From: Microbacterium barkeri | GTDB lineage: Bacteria; Actinomycetota; Actinomycetes; Actinomycetales; Microbacteriaceae | NCBI RefSeq assembly: GCF_027921765.1 | Contig: NZ_BSEJ01000003.1 | Span: 124,001-188,000 of the forward strand | Length of the DNA: 64,000 bases | Direction of reading: 5' to 3' | Shown here: positions 9,919 through 17,692 of the stretch, in pieces | Layout of the letters: each line of letters starts with the position of its first letter | Numbering within the stretch: position 1 is the stretch's first letter | The notes under the pieces: model-generated | Databases searched by the model: none | The model's input: only the letters and a program-made list of their open reading frames with translations | What the model was told of the DNA's origin: nothing | Translations under genes and position numbers: made by a program

Positions 9919-10356
9919 ATGGCCACTCACATCTTCGTCAACCTGCCCGTCACCGACCTCGACCGCGCGAAGGCGTTCTACGAGTCGCTCGGGACGACGA
10001 TCGTCCCCGAGTTCACCGACGAGAACGCCGCGTGCGTGAAGTGGGACGAGAACGTCTTCTTCATGGTCCTCAAGAAGGAGTACTTCGCGACCTTCACGTC
10101 GAAGTCGGTCGTGCTCGGCTCGGAGGGCGCGCAGGTCATCACCGCACTCAGCCGCGACTCCCGCGAGGACGTCGACGCGATCCGCGCGAAGATCCTCGAG
10201 GCCGGCGGATCGGAGAACAAGGATCCCCAGGACTACGGCTTCATGTACTCCGTGAGCATGGCCGACCCGGACGGCAACATCATCGAGTTCCTGTGGATGG
10301 ACCCGGTGGCGGCGGAGAAGGGCCCCGAGGCCTTCTTCGCCGAGCAGGGAGCCTGA
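9919..10356 (+). CDS. VOC-superfamily (glyoxalase/bleomycin-resistance-like) protein
   Basis: This is a 145-residue single vicinal-oxygen-chelate fold: MATHIFVNLPVTDLDRAKAF at the start and MADPDGNIIEFLWMDP at the end are its characteristic strands. A GAGGAGC ribosome site lies ten bases before the ATG at 9919. It precedes the HxlR regulator by four bases, so it is likely a target of that regulator. Members of this family act as lyases, dioxygenases or binding proteins; the residues visible do not settle which. A role in removing a reactive electrophile would fit the regulator type, but this is an inference. Confidence 0.82.
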   Translation: MATHIFVNLPVTDLDRAKAFYESLGTTIVPEFTDENAACVKWDENVFFMVLKKEYFATFTSKSVVLGSEGAQVITALSRDSREDVDAIRAKILEAGGSENKDPQDYGFMYSVSMADPDGNIIEFLWMDPVAAEKGPEAFFAEQGA

Positions 10357-10360
10357 TCGC

Positions 10361-11071
10361 TTGGCAGCACGCAGCTACGGGCAGTACTGCGGCGTGACGA
10401 CGGCCGTCGAGCTGGTCGGGGAGAGGTGGGCGCTGCTCATCATCCGCGACCTGCTCGTCGGCCCTCGGCGCTACACCGATCTCAAGCAGGGCCTGCCCCG
10501 GATCCCCACGAACATCCTCAGCGCGCGGCTCAAGGAGCTGCAGGCGGGGGGCGTCGTGCGTCGCGTGCCCATCGCGCGGTGCGGGCTCGTCTACGAGCTC
10601 ACGCCGTACGGGCGCGAGCTCGAGCCGATCGTGCTCGCGCTGGGGCGCTGGGGATTCCAGAGCATGGGGGAGCCGGAGGAGGGCGACGCCGTGACGCCGG
10701 ATTCGCTCACGATGGCTCTGCGCACCGCGTTCCGACCGGATGTCGCCGAGGCTATTCCGAGCACGGCATATGAGCTGCACGTCGGGGACGTCGTGCTGCG
10801 CGCCGACGTCGCGGGCGGCCAGCTCGCGGTCTCGCAGCTCGCACCGCCTACGCCCCCCGTCGGCGGGGCGACCCCGAGTGGCGAACCGGACGCCGTCATC
10901 GTGGCGGGTCCGGGCATCCGCGGTGTGATCTCGGGCGAGATCGCGCCGCAGGACGCGATCGATCGGCAGATCGCGCACCTCCTCGTGGGCGACGTCTCGC
11001 ACCTCGAGCGCTTCGCGAGGACCTTCCACATCGACCCCGGCCGCTCGACCGCCACGGCGGAGGCGGCCTGA
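10361..11071 (+). CDS. HxlR-family winged-helix regulator with C-terminal SCP2-like domain
   Basis: The 236-residue protein opens with an HxlR DNA-binding domain (YGQYCGVTTAVELVGERWAL, then RDLLVGPRRYTDLKQGLP) and continues with about 110 residues that resemble an SCP2-like sterol-carrier module seen in longer HxlR proteins. Cys10 sits where redox-sensing HxlR proteins such as YodB and HypR carry their reactive cysteine. The start codon is TTG at 10361, with an AGGGAG site nine bases upstream. It probably represses the VOC gene and its own operon through the CTTG/CAAG dyads. Confidence 0.85.
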   Translation: MAARSYGQYCGVTTAVELVGERWALLIIRDLLVGPRRYTDLKQGLPRIPTNILSARLKELQAGGVVRRVPIARCGLVYELTPYGRELEPIVLALGRWGFQSMGEPEEGDAVTPDSLTMALRTAFRPDVAEAIPSTAYELHVGDVVLRADVAGGQLAVSQLAPPTPPVGGATPSGEPDAVIVAGPGIRGVISGEIAPQDAIDRQIAHLLVGDVSHLERFARTFHIDPGRSTATAEAA

Positions 11072-11086
11072 CCCCAGGAGGAGCTC

Positions 11087-11725
11087 ATGGACGAGCAGAC
11101 GAGCACGCGAGGCCGCATCCGCATCGACCTCTTCACGACCCTCGACGGCGTCGCGCAGGCGCCCGGCGGCCCCGAGGAGGACCCCTCGGGTGCGTTCCCC
11201 TTCGGCGGCTGGCAGGCGCCGCTGTTCGACGAGACCGTCGGCCGCGAGGTCGGACAGGCCATCGACGCCATGGATGCGCTGCTGCTCGGCCGGCGCACCT
11301 ACGACATCTTCGCCGGCTACTGGCCGCACCACACGACGGGTGAGAACGGGCCGATCGGGCGGAAGTTCGACGCCGTGCCCAAGTACGTCGCCTCCCGCGG
11401 CGAGCCCGATCTCTCATGGCAGGGGAGCGCGCGCATCGGCGACGATCTGGAGGCCGACATCGCGGCCATCCGCTCGCGTCACGCGCTCACCGCCGTGATC
11501 GGCAGCATCGACTTCGTACAGACGCTGCTCTCGCGTCAGCTCTTCGACGAGCTCTGCCTCTGGGTGTACCCGGTCGTGCTCGGCCGCGGGAAGAAGGTCT
11601 TCCCGGATGGCGCGGCGCCGGCGACCCTGCGGCTCACGGCGCCGCCGGTGGCGGGGGAGAGCGGAGCGGTCCTGCTGCGGTACGCGCCGGTCGATCTCGA
11701 GGTGCGCACCGGGACCTTCGACTGA
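11087..11725 (+). CDS. Dihydrofolate reductase-fold (RibD_C) protein
   Basis: The 212-residue protein has the pattern of the RibD C-terminal/DHFR-like family: RIDLFTTLDGVAQAP at the start, LLLGRRTYDIFAGYWP in the middle and LWVYPVVLGRGKKVFPDG near the end. Members are NADPH-binding reductases of largely unknown substrate. An AGGAGG site lies seven bases before the ATG. It follows the HxlR gene by 15 bases and is probably the third gene of the operon. Confidence 0.85.
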   Translation: MDEQTSTRGRIRIDLFTTLDGVAQAPGGPEEDPSGAFPFGGWQAPLFDETVGREVGQAIDAMDALLLGRRTYDIFAGYWPHHTTGENGPIGRKFDAVPKYVASRGEPDLSWQGSARIGDDLEADIAAIRSRHALTAVIGSIDFVQTLLSRQLFDELCLWVYPVVLGRGKKVFPDGAAPATLRLTAPPVAGESGAVLLRYAPVDLEVRTGTFD

Positions 11726-11759
11726 GTGACCGGAGGGCGCGCGCCGATAGGCTCCTCCG

Positions 11760-12299
11760 GTGGAGTTCACGGCGCGGCGCATCCTCATCGCCGGGGTGTC
11801 CGGCTCGGGCAAGTCGACGCTCGCCGCGCGCATCGCGGAGCGGACGGGCATCCCGCACGTCGAGCTCGACGATCTCCACTGGGGCCCTGGCTGGCAGCCC
11901 CGGCCGACGTTCGCTGCCGATGTCCGCGACCTCGCGGCGCGCGACGCGTGGGTGACGGAGTGGCAGTACGCGGGCGCGCGGCCTGTCCTGCTCGCCCGCG
12001 CGGAGGCGGTGGTCTGGATCGACCTGCCCACGCGCGTCACGATGGCGCGCGTCATCCGCCGGACCATCCGGCGCCGGATCCGGCGCGAGCGCCTGTGGCG
12101 GGCGGGGAACGTCGAGCCGCCGATCCTCTCCGCGCTCGTCGACCCCGACCACATCGTGCGGTGGGCGTGGCGAACACGCGACAAGTACCGCACGGGCGAG
12201 GAGGCGCTGCCCGCGCGCCTGGAGAGCCGACCCGACGTGACGCTCGTGAGGCTGCGCACCGCGCGCGAGGTCGCGGACTGGCTCGACGCGCTCGGCTGA
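11760..12299 (+). CDS. P-loop nucleoside kinase-like protein (FlaR/topology-modulation type)
   Basis: This 179-residue P-loop protein has Walker A GVSGSGKST at residues 12-20, followed by VELDDLHWGPGWQPRPTF and an arginine-rich lid (RRTIRRRIRRERLW). This matches the adenylate-kinase-like proteins annotated as topology modulation protein FlaR, whose real substrate is uncertain. The GTG at 11760 is preceded by TAGGCT (11748-11753) at six bases, so the transcript is probably leaderless and the gene separate from the operon before it. Its stop codon directly abuts the stop of the convergent xth gene. Confidence 0.8.
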   Translation: MEFTARRILIAGVSGSGKSTLAARIAERTGIPHVELDDLHWGPGWQPRPTFAADVRDLAARDAWVTEWQYAGARPVLLARAEAVVWIDLPTRVTMARVIRRTIRRRIRRERLWRAGNVEPPILSALVDPDHIVRWAWRTRDKYRTGEEALPARLESRPDVTLVRLRTAREVADWLDALG

Positions 12300-13142
12300 T
12301 CAGCCGAAGATCATCGGCACGTCGTCGTCCTCCGCAGGAGAGAGGTCGAGGTCCACGACGACGGGCACATGATCGCTCGGGGAGTCGCCCTTGCGCTCCT
12401 CGCGCTCGATGAACGCACCCGTGACGGCGTCGGCGAGCGCCCGGGAGCCGAGGATGAAGTCGATGCGGATTCCCTGGTCACGCGGGAACTTCAGGCGCTG
12501 GTAGTCCCAGTATGTGTAGCCGGAGGGGACGAGCGGGCGGACGACGTCGGAGACGCCGGCGGTCTCGAGCGCGAAGAAGGCGTCGCGCTCGGGCTGCGAG
12601 ACGTGCGTCGAGACGCCCGGCACGATGTCCGGGTCGCCGTTGTCCTCGTCGAACGGGATGATGTTGAAGTCGCCCACGAGCGCGAGCGGGAGGTCGGGCT
12701 CCGCCGCGAGCTGGGCGCGCGTCGCCTCGCGGAGCGCCTCGAGCCACCGCAGCTTGTACTGGTAGTGGGGGTCGTTCAGCGAGCGGCCGTTCGGGACGTA
12801 GAGGCTCCAGACGCGCACGCCTCCGACGAGCGCCGAGATCGCGCGCGCCTCGTGCGGAGCGTCGTCGCCGTCGTACCCCTTCTTGAACCCGGGCATCCCC
12901 GCGAAGGCGTGCTGCACATCCTCGAGGGGCTCTCGACTGGCGATCGCGACGCCGTTCCACTGATTGAGCCCGTGCGCCTCGACGTGGTAGCCCGCCGCCT
13001 CGAACGCGGCGTACGGGAACTGCTCGGGCTTGCACTTGATCTCCTGCATGGCGAGCACGTCGATGTGCTGGCGCTCGGCGAACGACACGATGCGGTCGAC
13101 GCGCGCGCGGATCGAGTTCACGTTCCAGGTGGCAAGGCGCAT
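12300..13142 (-). CDS. xth: Exodeoxyribonuclease III
   Basis: The 280-residue enzyme is an AP endonuclease and 3'-5' exonuclease of base excision repair. All family blocks are present: TWNVNSIRAR, the metal ligand Glu in LAMQEIKC, SLYVPNGRSLND, the catalytic LVGDFNIIP (Asp-Asn), RIDFILGS and the terminal SDHVPVVVDL with catalytic Asp-His. On the minus strand, TAGGCT (13154-13149) lies six bases before the ATG, indicating a leaderless transcript. A short acidic tail (AEDDDVPMIFG) is the only addition to the family length. Confidence 0.93.
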   Translation of the reverse strand: MRLATWNVNSIRARVDRIVSFAERQHIDVLAMQEIKCKPEQFPYAAFEAAGYHVEAHGLNQWNGVAIASREPLEDVQHAFAGMPGFKKGYDGDDAPHEARAISALVGGVRVWSLYVPNGRSLNDPHYQYKLRWLEALREATRAQLAAEPDLPLALVGDFNIIPFDEDNGDPDIVPGVSTHVSQPERDAFFALETAGVSDVVRPLVPSGYTYWDYQRLKFPRDQGIRIDFILGSRALADAVTGAFIEREERKGDSPSDHVPVVVDLDLSPAEDDDVPMIFG

Positions 13143-13502
13143 GCTCCCAGCCTATTTCCCGCCGCGGACACGGCCGTCGCTCGTCGGGGCCGTCGCTTGT
13201 TGGGGGCGCTTGTCGGGGGCGTCGCCCTGTCGGGGTCGCGGTTTGCGTCCGGAATCGGCAGTTGGGGGCCGCCAAGTGCGACCTGGACGGGGGTGGGTGC
13301 TGTCCGGGTCGCGACTTGCGTCCGGAATCGGCAGTTGGGGGCCGCCAAGTGCGACCTGGACGGGGGTGAGTGCCGTTCCGGTCGCGGTTTGCGTCCGGAA
13401 TCGGCGGTTGGGGGCCGCCAACTGCGACCTGGGCGGGGTGGGTGCCGTCAACGGCGCCGTCGCCGTCCTCCGCGGCAGCCCATCGTCTCTAAGCTGGAGC
13501 GC
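13143..13502. other. 360-bp divergent intergenic region between xth and pyrE
   Basis: No convincing gene is present here. The region holds the two outward-facing leaderless -10 hexamers (13149-13154 minus strand, 13490-13495 plus strand), a G-rich stretch with repeated TTGTTGGGGG/TTGTCGGGGG units at about 13195-13235, and three tandem copies of the 50-nt palindromic element described separately. Confidence 0.7.
13234..13429. repeat. Three tandem 50-nt palindromic elements (copies A, B, C; 73-bp period)
   Basis: Copies lie at 13234-13283, 13307-13356 and 13380-13429. Each is exactly 50 bases, starts with GGTCGC and ends with TGCGACC. A and B differ at two positions; C differs from A at two. 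The ends form an imperfect hairpin, and the 23-base spacers are also related (TGGACGGGGGTG). The same element, gap-free, recurs at 62505, 62577 and 63698. The location between divergent promoters makes a terminator role unlikely for this cluster. Confidence 0.92.
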
Positions 13503-14081
13503 ATGGCCATCGCATCCACGCCCGAACTCGAAGCCGACCGCCAGGAGCTCATCCGGCTCATCAAGGAGGACGCGGTCTTCCACGGCGACTTCACGCTCTC
13601 GAGCGGCAAGAAGGCCACGTACTACGTCGACATGCGCAAGCTCACGCTCGATCACCGCGCGGCACCCGCGATCGGCCGCATCATGCTCGACCTCATCCGC
13701 GATATCGACGGCGTCTCGGCGGTCGGCGGGCTCACGCTCGGTGCGGACCCCATCGCCAATGCGGTCGTGCACGCCTCGGTGGCTGCGGGCACGCCCGTCG
13801 ACGCCTTCGTCGTCCGCAAGGAGCCCAAGGACCACGGTCGCGGGCGCCAGATCGAGGGGGCCGAGGTCGAGGGCAAGCGCGTCGTCGTGCTCGATGACAC
13901 GGTGACCACGGGCGGATCGCCGCTCAAGGCCGTCGAGGTGCTGCGCAAGGCGGGCGCCGAGGTGGTCGCGGTCGCGACGATCGTCGACCGGCGGACGGGG
14001 GCGCAGGAGCGCATCGAGGCCGAGGGCCTCCGCTGGCTCGCGGCGATCGACCTCGACGACCTGGGGCTCGAGGCCCAGTAG
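13503..14081 (+). CDS. pyrE: Orotate phosphoribosyltransferase
   Basis: PyrE converts orotate and PRPP to orotidine 5'-phosphate in pyrimidine synthesis. The 192-residue product shows FTLSSGKKATYYVDMRKLTL, the Lys-rich VRKEPKDHGRGRQIEG flexible loop and the PRPP-binding motif VVVLDDTVTTGGS. TAAGCT at 13490-13495 lies seven bases before the ATG at 13503, so a leaderless transcript is likely. No other pyrimidine gene is nearby, which is common for actinobacterial pyrE. Confidence 0.93.
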   Translation: MAIASTPELEADRQELIRLIKEDAVFHGDFTLSSGKKATYYVDMRKLTLDHRAAPAIGRIMLDLIRDIDGVSAVGGLTLGADPIANAVVHASVAAGTPVDAFVVRKEPKDHGRGRQIEGAEVEGKRVVVLDDTVTTGGSPLKAVEVLRKAGAEVVAVATIVDRRTGAQERIEAEGLRWLAAIDLDDLGLEAQ

Positions 14082-14153
14082 TCACAGCGGCGATCGCGGT
14101 CGCCGCTACGCTGTGGGGTGCCCGCGCCTCGGGCCATCCGCAGAGGAGCTCTC

Positions 14154-15059
14154 ATGACCCGCATCGCGCTCGCCGTCGACCTCGGCGGCACCAAGATCGA
14201 CGCCGCGCTCATCGACGACGAGGGCGCGATCCTCGCGCCCAGCCGGAACCGTCGACCCACGGGGCCCGCCATCACGCCCGACGGCCTCCGCGCGGCCGTG
14301 ACCGACGTCGTCTCCCGTGCGCTGGCGCACCTGCCCGAGGGCGCGGAGTTCGCGGGCGCCGGCATCGGCAGCGCAGGGCCGATCGACCTCGCGACCGGCT
14401 CCATCCATCCGGTGAACATGCCCGGCGTGCACGGCTTCGGTCTCGTCGAGGCGGTTCGCGATGCCGTCATCGCCTCGAGCGGGGAGTTCGATCCGATCGT
14501 CCGTCTCCGGCACGACGGCGGATGCCTCGCGCTTGCCGAGTCGTGGCTCGGCGCCGCCGCGGGCGCGCGCGCCTCCCTGTCGCTCGTGGTCTCGACGGGC
14601 GTGGGCGGGGGAGTGGTGATGGGCGGCATCCCCATCGGAGGGGCGTCGGGCAACGCCGGCCACCTCGGCCAGATGCACGTCGGCGAGCTGACCGTCGAGG
14701 AGATCGCGGCGGGCCCCGCGAGCGTCCGCTGGGCGCAGCTGCAGGGATGGCACGGCGAGACCGGCGAGGACCTCGCGCGCTCGGCAGCGGAGGGCGACCG
14801 CATCGCCCGCGCGGCGATCGAGCGGTCGGCGAAGACGGTCGGCCAGGCGCTCGCGGACGCGTCGTCGCTGCTCGACCTCGAGGTCATCGCGATCTCCGGC
14901 GGCTTCTCGAACGTGTCCGACGACTACGTCGACCTCGTCGCGGCGGCGCTGCGCGACTGGGCCGCCCTGCCGTACGCGCAGCGCACCCGTGTCGTCCGCA
15001 GCGCGCTCGGCGGCGATGGGCCGATCATCGGCGCCGCCGCGCTCGTGCTGCGCGCCTGA
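14154..15059 (+). CDS. ROK-family sugar kinase-like protein without the usual zinc motif
   Basis: The 301-residue product begins with the phosphate-1 motif LAVDLGGTKIDAAL of ROK kinases and contains the catalytic-type RHDGGCLALAESWLGAAAG and STGVGGGVVMGG segments. The canonical GE(I/L)GH motif is altered to GNAGHLGQMHV, and the CxCGxxGCxE zinc-binding motif that normally follows is absent (TVEEIAAGPASVRW instead). Some ROK relatives lack it, but substrate and activity are therefore uncertain. The ATG at 14154 has an AGAGGAG site six bases upstream; a GTG at 14118 close to TACGCT (14107-14112) is an alternative start with no conserved content. Confidence 0.83.
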   Translation: MTRIALAVDLGGTKIDAALIDDEGAILAPSRNRRPTGPAITPDGLRAAVTDVVSRALAHLPEGAEFAGAGIGSAGPIDLATGSIHPVNMPGVHGFGLVEAVRDAVIASSGEFDPIVRLRHDGGCLALAESWLGAAAGARASLSLVVSTGVGGGVVMGGIPIGGASGNAGHLGQMHVGELTVEEIAAGPASVRWAQLQGWHGETGEDLARSAAEGDRIARAAIERSAKTVGQALADASSLLDLEVIAISGGFSNVSDDYVDLVAAALRDWAALPYAQRTRVVRSALGGDGPIIGAAALVLRA

Positions 15060-15067
15060 CCCGTACG

Positions 15068-15142
15068 CGGAATCGGAGTGCTGGGGCTGGTGTAGACCCG
15101 CGGGACCGACACGCGCACACGCGCCCCGGCCATCCGATTCCG
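15068..15142. repeat. Long imperfect palindrome, dispersed element family 2, copy 1
   Basis: The ends CGGAATCGG (15068-15076) and CCGATTCCG (15134-15142) are exact complements, and internal GGGGC/GCCCC and GTGT/ACAC blocks extend the stem. It lies between the convergent ROK kinase and membrane-protein genes and may act as their terminator. The first 54 bases align without gaps to 30627-30680 (44 identities by hand count). Confidence 0.8.
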
Positions 15143-15159
15143 GTGACGCCGCGACCCGC

Positions 15160-15639
15160 TCAGGCCCGGCGGTAGGCGGCGCGCATGCGCGGCGTCGTCA
15201 GGAGCACGCCCACGCCGAGCATGAGAGCGGCGAAGGCGAGCTGCTCGACGGTCATCCAGAGCGGGTAGATCCCGGGGATGGCGGCGATCGCCAGGGTGAC
15301 GCACGGGAAGATGAACGAGAACAGGCGCATGCGCGAGTGGGCCCAGTACCAGCCCTGCTCGGCGCGGAACGAGAAGTAGCCGAGCCCGCCGGTGAGTCCG
15401 AGCACGACCGCGCTGCGCATCCACACCATGAACGGCTCCGGCATGCCCTGCATGGTGAGCCAGAAGGCGATCCCGAGCGCGCTCACGCCGAGCATGATCG
15501 CGACCCCGAGGAGCACGCGCACGACGAGCCAGTCGCGGTGCAGGGTCGGATCGGCGAGGCGCACGGCGGGCACGCGGATGTCGCGCTGGCGCCCGGCTGC
15601 GAGTCGGTCGATGCGCAGCAGCACCTCGTTCAGACTCAC
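15160..15639 (-). CDS. Four-pass membrane protein of unknown function
   Basis: I do not recognise this 159-residue protein. After a charged N-terminus (about 38 residues, SLNEVLLRIDRLAAGRQRD) there are four predicted membrane segments, including VRVLLGVAIMLGVSALGIAF and MRLFSFIFPCVTLAIAAIPG. The C-terminus RMRAAYRRA is basic and probably cytoplasmic. The GTG at 15639 is preceded on the minus strand by TACGAT (15652-15647) at seven bases, the leaderless pattern. It is divergent from the XRE-cupin gene with 86 bp between them. Confidence 0.65.
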   Translation of the reverse strand: MSLNEVLLRIDRLAAGRQRDIRVPAVRLADPTLHRDWLVVRVLLGVAIMLGVSALGIAFWLTMQGMPEPFMVWMRSAVVLGLTGGLGYFSFRAEQGWYWAHSRMRLFSFIFPCVTLAIAAIPGIYPLWMTVEQLAFAALMLGVGVLLTTPRMRAAYRRA

Positions 15640-15725
15640 GTCTGAGATCGTACCCGCGGGTCTGCGGCGGACCCCGGGAGGAGCCTCGACGTCGAGACGC
15701 CGCCGCGCCGCCTAGTCTGTGGAGC

Positions 15726-16331
15726 ATGAGCGACCCGCACGCCCGCGAGCCCGTGGCCGCCGACTCCCGCCTGGAGCGGACGGTCGGCAATCGCGTGCGG
15801 CACCATCGGCTCGCCGCCGGCCTCACGGCGAGCGACCTCGCCGCGCGCTCGGGCCTGTCGCCCGCGATGATCTCCCGCATCGAGTCGGCGACCACCTCCG
15901 CAAGCCTCACGACCATCCATCGCCTCGCTCGCGCCCTCGAGGTGCCCGTCGCCTCGCTCTTCCGCGGCGCGGACGCACCGCGCGCCGCGATCGTCGTCAA
16001 GGCAGGTGGGGGCACGGAGTCTGTGCGTGCGGGAAGCCGCCAGGGGCACCGCTACGCGAGCCTGGGAAACCTGCTGTCGACGAGCGGACCCTCCCTCGAG
16101 CCGGTCATCGTGACGCTCAACGCCGAGGCGGCCGAGTTCCCTCTCTACGAGCACGCCGGAATCGAGTTCCTCTACATGCTCGAGGGCGCTGTCCTCTTCC
16201 GCCACGGTGACGACGAGCACGTGCTCGAGGCGGGGGATTCCATCCTCCTCGACGCCGAGACCCCGCACGGCCCGACGGCCGTGATCGCCGGCCCTGCTCG
16301 CTTTCTGTCGGTCAATCCGGCAGGCGCCTGA
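15726..16331 (+). CDS. XRE-family regulator with C-terminal cupin domain
   Basis: The 201-residue protein has an N-terminal helix-turn-helix (about residues 20-75: NRVRHHRLAAGLTASDLAAR, SPAMISRIESATTSASLTT) and a C-terminal cupin_2 barrel (YEHAGIEFLYMLEGAVLFRHG, then LEAGDSILLDAETPHGP). Such proteins usually control the adjacent catabolic or uptake operon and sense a small molecule through the cupin. TAGTCT at 15713-15718 is seven bases before the ATG, consistent with leaderless expression. The operon downstream, 16455-22752, is the likely target through the dyad at 16355-16369. Confidence 0.88.
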   Translation: MSDPHAREPVAADSRLERTVGNRVRHHRLAAGLTASDLAARSGLSPAMISRIESATTSASLTTIHRLARALEVPVASLFRGADAPRAAIVVKAGGGTESVRAGSRQGHRYASLGNLLSTSGPSLEPVIVTLNAEAAEFPLYEHAGIEFLYMLEGAVLFRHGDDEHVLEAGDSILLDAETPHGPTAVIAGPARFLSVNPAGA

Positions 16332-16354
16332 CACACGCGTGTAACACCGGACGT

Positions 16355-16369
16355 TTTACTGTCGGTAAA
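16355..16369 (+). promoter_or_regulatory. AT-rich dyad before the amidohydrolase-ABC operon, operator candidate
   Basis: TTTAC-TGTCG-GTAAA is a perfect inverted repeat inside an AT-rich patch that stands out from the surrounding sequence. It overlaps TAAATT (16366-16371), a possible -10. It lies between the regulator gene and the operon, about 85 bases before the GTG of the first gene, where the XRE-cupin protein would be expected to bind. Confidence 0.5.
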
Positions 16370-16454
16370 TTAGTTGCGTTGGCCGCAAGATGGCAGACGC
16401 GCATGCGACGGACCCACCCTGTCCGACGACGACCGATCGTCCTCTGGAGCACCC

Positions 16455-17657
16455 GTGCCCGAAAGCACCCTGTCCCGCGTCGCCATCTGGGACGGCACCC
16501 GCCCCCTGGGCGCCGGTCGCCTGTCGTGGAACGGCGACGAGATCATTGCCGTCGAGGCCGAAGCGGCGGACGAGACCCCGCGCTTCGCGGTCATCCCCGG
16601 GCTCATCGACACGCACGTCCACCTCGGCGGCTACGCCGGCCCGGGCGAGCAGCCGTGGGGATCTCCCTGGTCGCTCGTCACACCCGATGCCGAGAAGGTC
16701 TTCCACATCGCGGCACAGGCTCAGCGCGCGATGCGCGCGGGCGTCACGACCGTGCGGGACCTCGCGGGCGACGCGCTGCAGCTCGCCGTGAGCCGGGTCT
16801 TCGACGACGGGGTGCAGATCGGCCCGCGCGTGCGGGTCCACGGCCAGGTCGGCATGACGGCCGGGCACGGCGACCTCTTCATCCCGCCTCACTACCCGCA
16901 TCGCCCTCCCGTGGCCGACAGCCCAGACGAATGCCGCAAACTCGTGCGCCAGTGGGCTCGCCAGGGCGCGCACGGCATCAAGATCTACGCGTCGGGCGGC
17001 GTGCTCTCGATGGGGGACCGGGTCGGATGGCGGAATCAGACCGACGAGGAGATCCGCACGGTCATCGACGAGGCGCACGCACTCGCGATGCCCGTCGCGG
17101 CGCACAGCCATGACGCCGCGAGCGCACGCCGCGCGCTCGAGGCCGGCGTCGACTCGATCGAGCACGGCACGGGGCTCGTGCCGGAGCTGTGGCCCCTGGT
17201 CACCGGCCGCGACGTGCCCGTCGCCCCGACGCTGCTGATCAACGACCGGCTCGCGGATGGCACGGTGCCGGTGAGCGCCGAGGCGCGCGAGAAGGCGGCG
17301 GCGGTCGTCGCCGAGCGCGACGCGAACTTCGCGGACGCCGCCCAGGCGGGCGTGCGCTTCGTGCTCGGCACCGATGCGAACGGCGTCATGGTGCGCTTCG
17401 GCGAGCAGCACGCCGAGGTGCGTCTGATGGCGCGCATGTTCGGCTGGTCTGCTGAGCGCGCCCTCGTGTCCGCGACGAGCGACGCGGCCGACGCGATCGG
17501 GATGGGTGACCGCATCGGCCGTCTGCGGCCCGGTTTCGCCGCCGACTTCGTCGTGGTCGACGGCCGTCCGTGGGAGGACGCCTCGCACATCGACGTCGAC
17601 CGCATCGTCGCCGTCGTCTCCCGCGGACGCCTCGTCGCCGGCTCCCTGCCCTCCTGA
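16455..17657 (+). CDS. Amidohydrolase-family metallohydrolase (prolidase/imidazolonepropionase-like)
   Basis: This 400-residue enzyme has the amidohydrolase barrel: HxH metal ligands at residues 54 and 56 (GLIDTHVHLGG), a Lys in GIKIYASGGVLS that could be the carboxylated bridging residue, His in VAAHSHD, His in SIEHGTG and the catalytic Asp in LGTDANGV. The GIGRLRPGFAADFVVVDG ending, here MGDRIGRLRPGFAADF, is typical of the group of Xaa-Pro dipeptidase-like and carbamate-type hydrolases. A GGAG site lies six bases before the GTG at 16455. It leads a peptide-type ABC importer operon, so the substrate probably enters through that importer and is hydrolysed in the cytoplasm. Confidence 0.85.
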   Translation: MPESTLSRVAIWDGTRPLGAGRLSWNGDEIIAVEAEAADETPRFAVIPGLIDTHVHLGGYAGPGEQPWGSPWSLVTPDAEKVFHIAAQAQRAMRAGVTTVRDLAGDALQLAVSRVFDDGVQIGPRVRVHGQVGMTAGHGDLFIPPHYPHRPPVADSPDECRKLVRQWARQGAHGIKIYASGGVLSMGDRVGWRNQTDEEIRTVIDEAHALAMPVAAHSHDAASARRALEAGVDSIEHGTGLVPELWPLVTGRDVPVAPTLLINDRLADGTVPVSAEAREKAAAVVAERDANFADAAQAGVRFVLGTDANGVMVRFGEQHAEVRLMARMFGWSAERALVSATSDAADAIGMGDRIGRLRPGFAADFVVVDGRPWEDASHIDVDRIVAVVSRGRLVAGSLPS

Positions 17658-17692
17658 CCCCCCTGCACCACCTCCCCTCGAGAGGATCCACC

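Noticed and set aside
13234-13429. Tandem repeats considered as a CRISPR array
   Set aside because: Spacers are 23 bases and related to each other rather than unique, repeats are 50 bases with hairpin covariation, and there are no cas genes.
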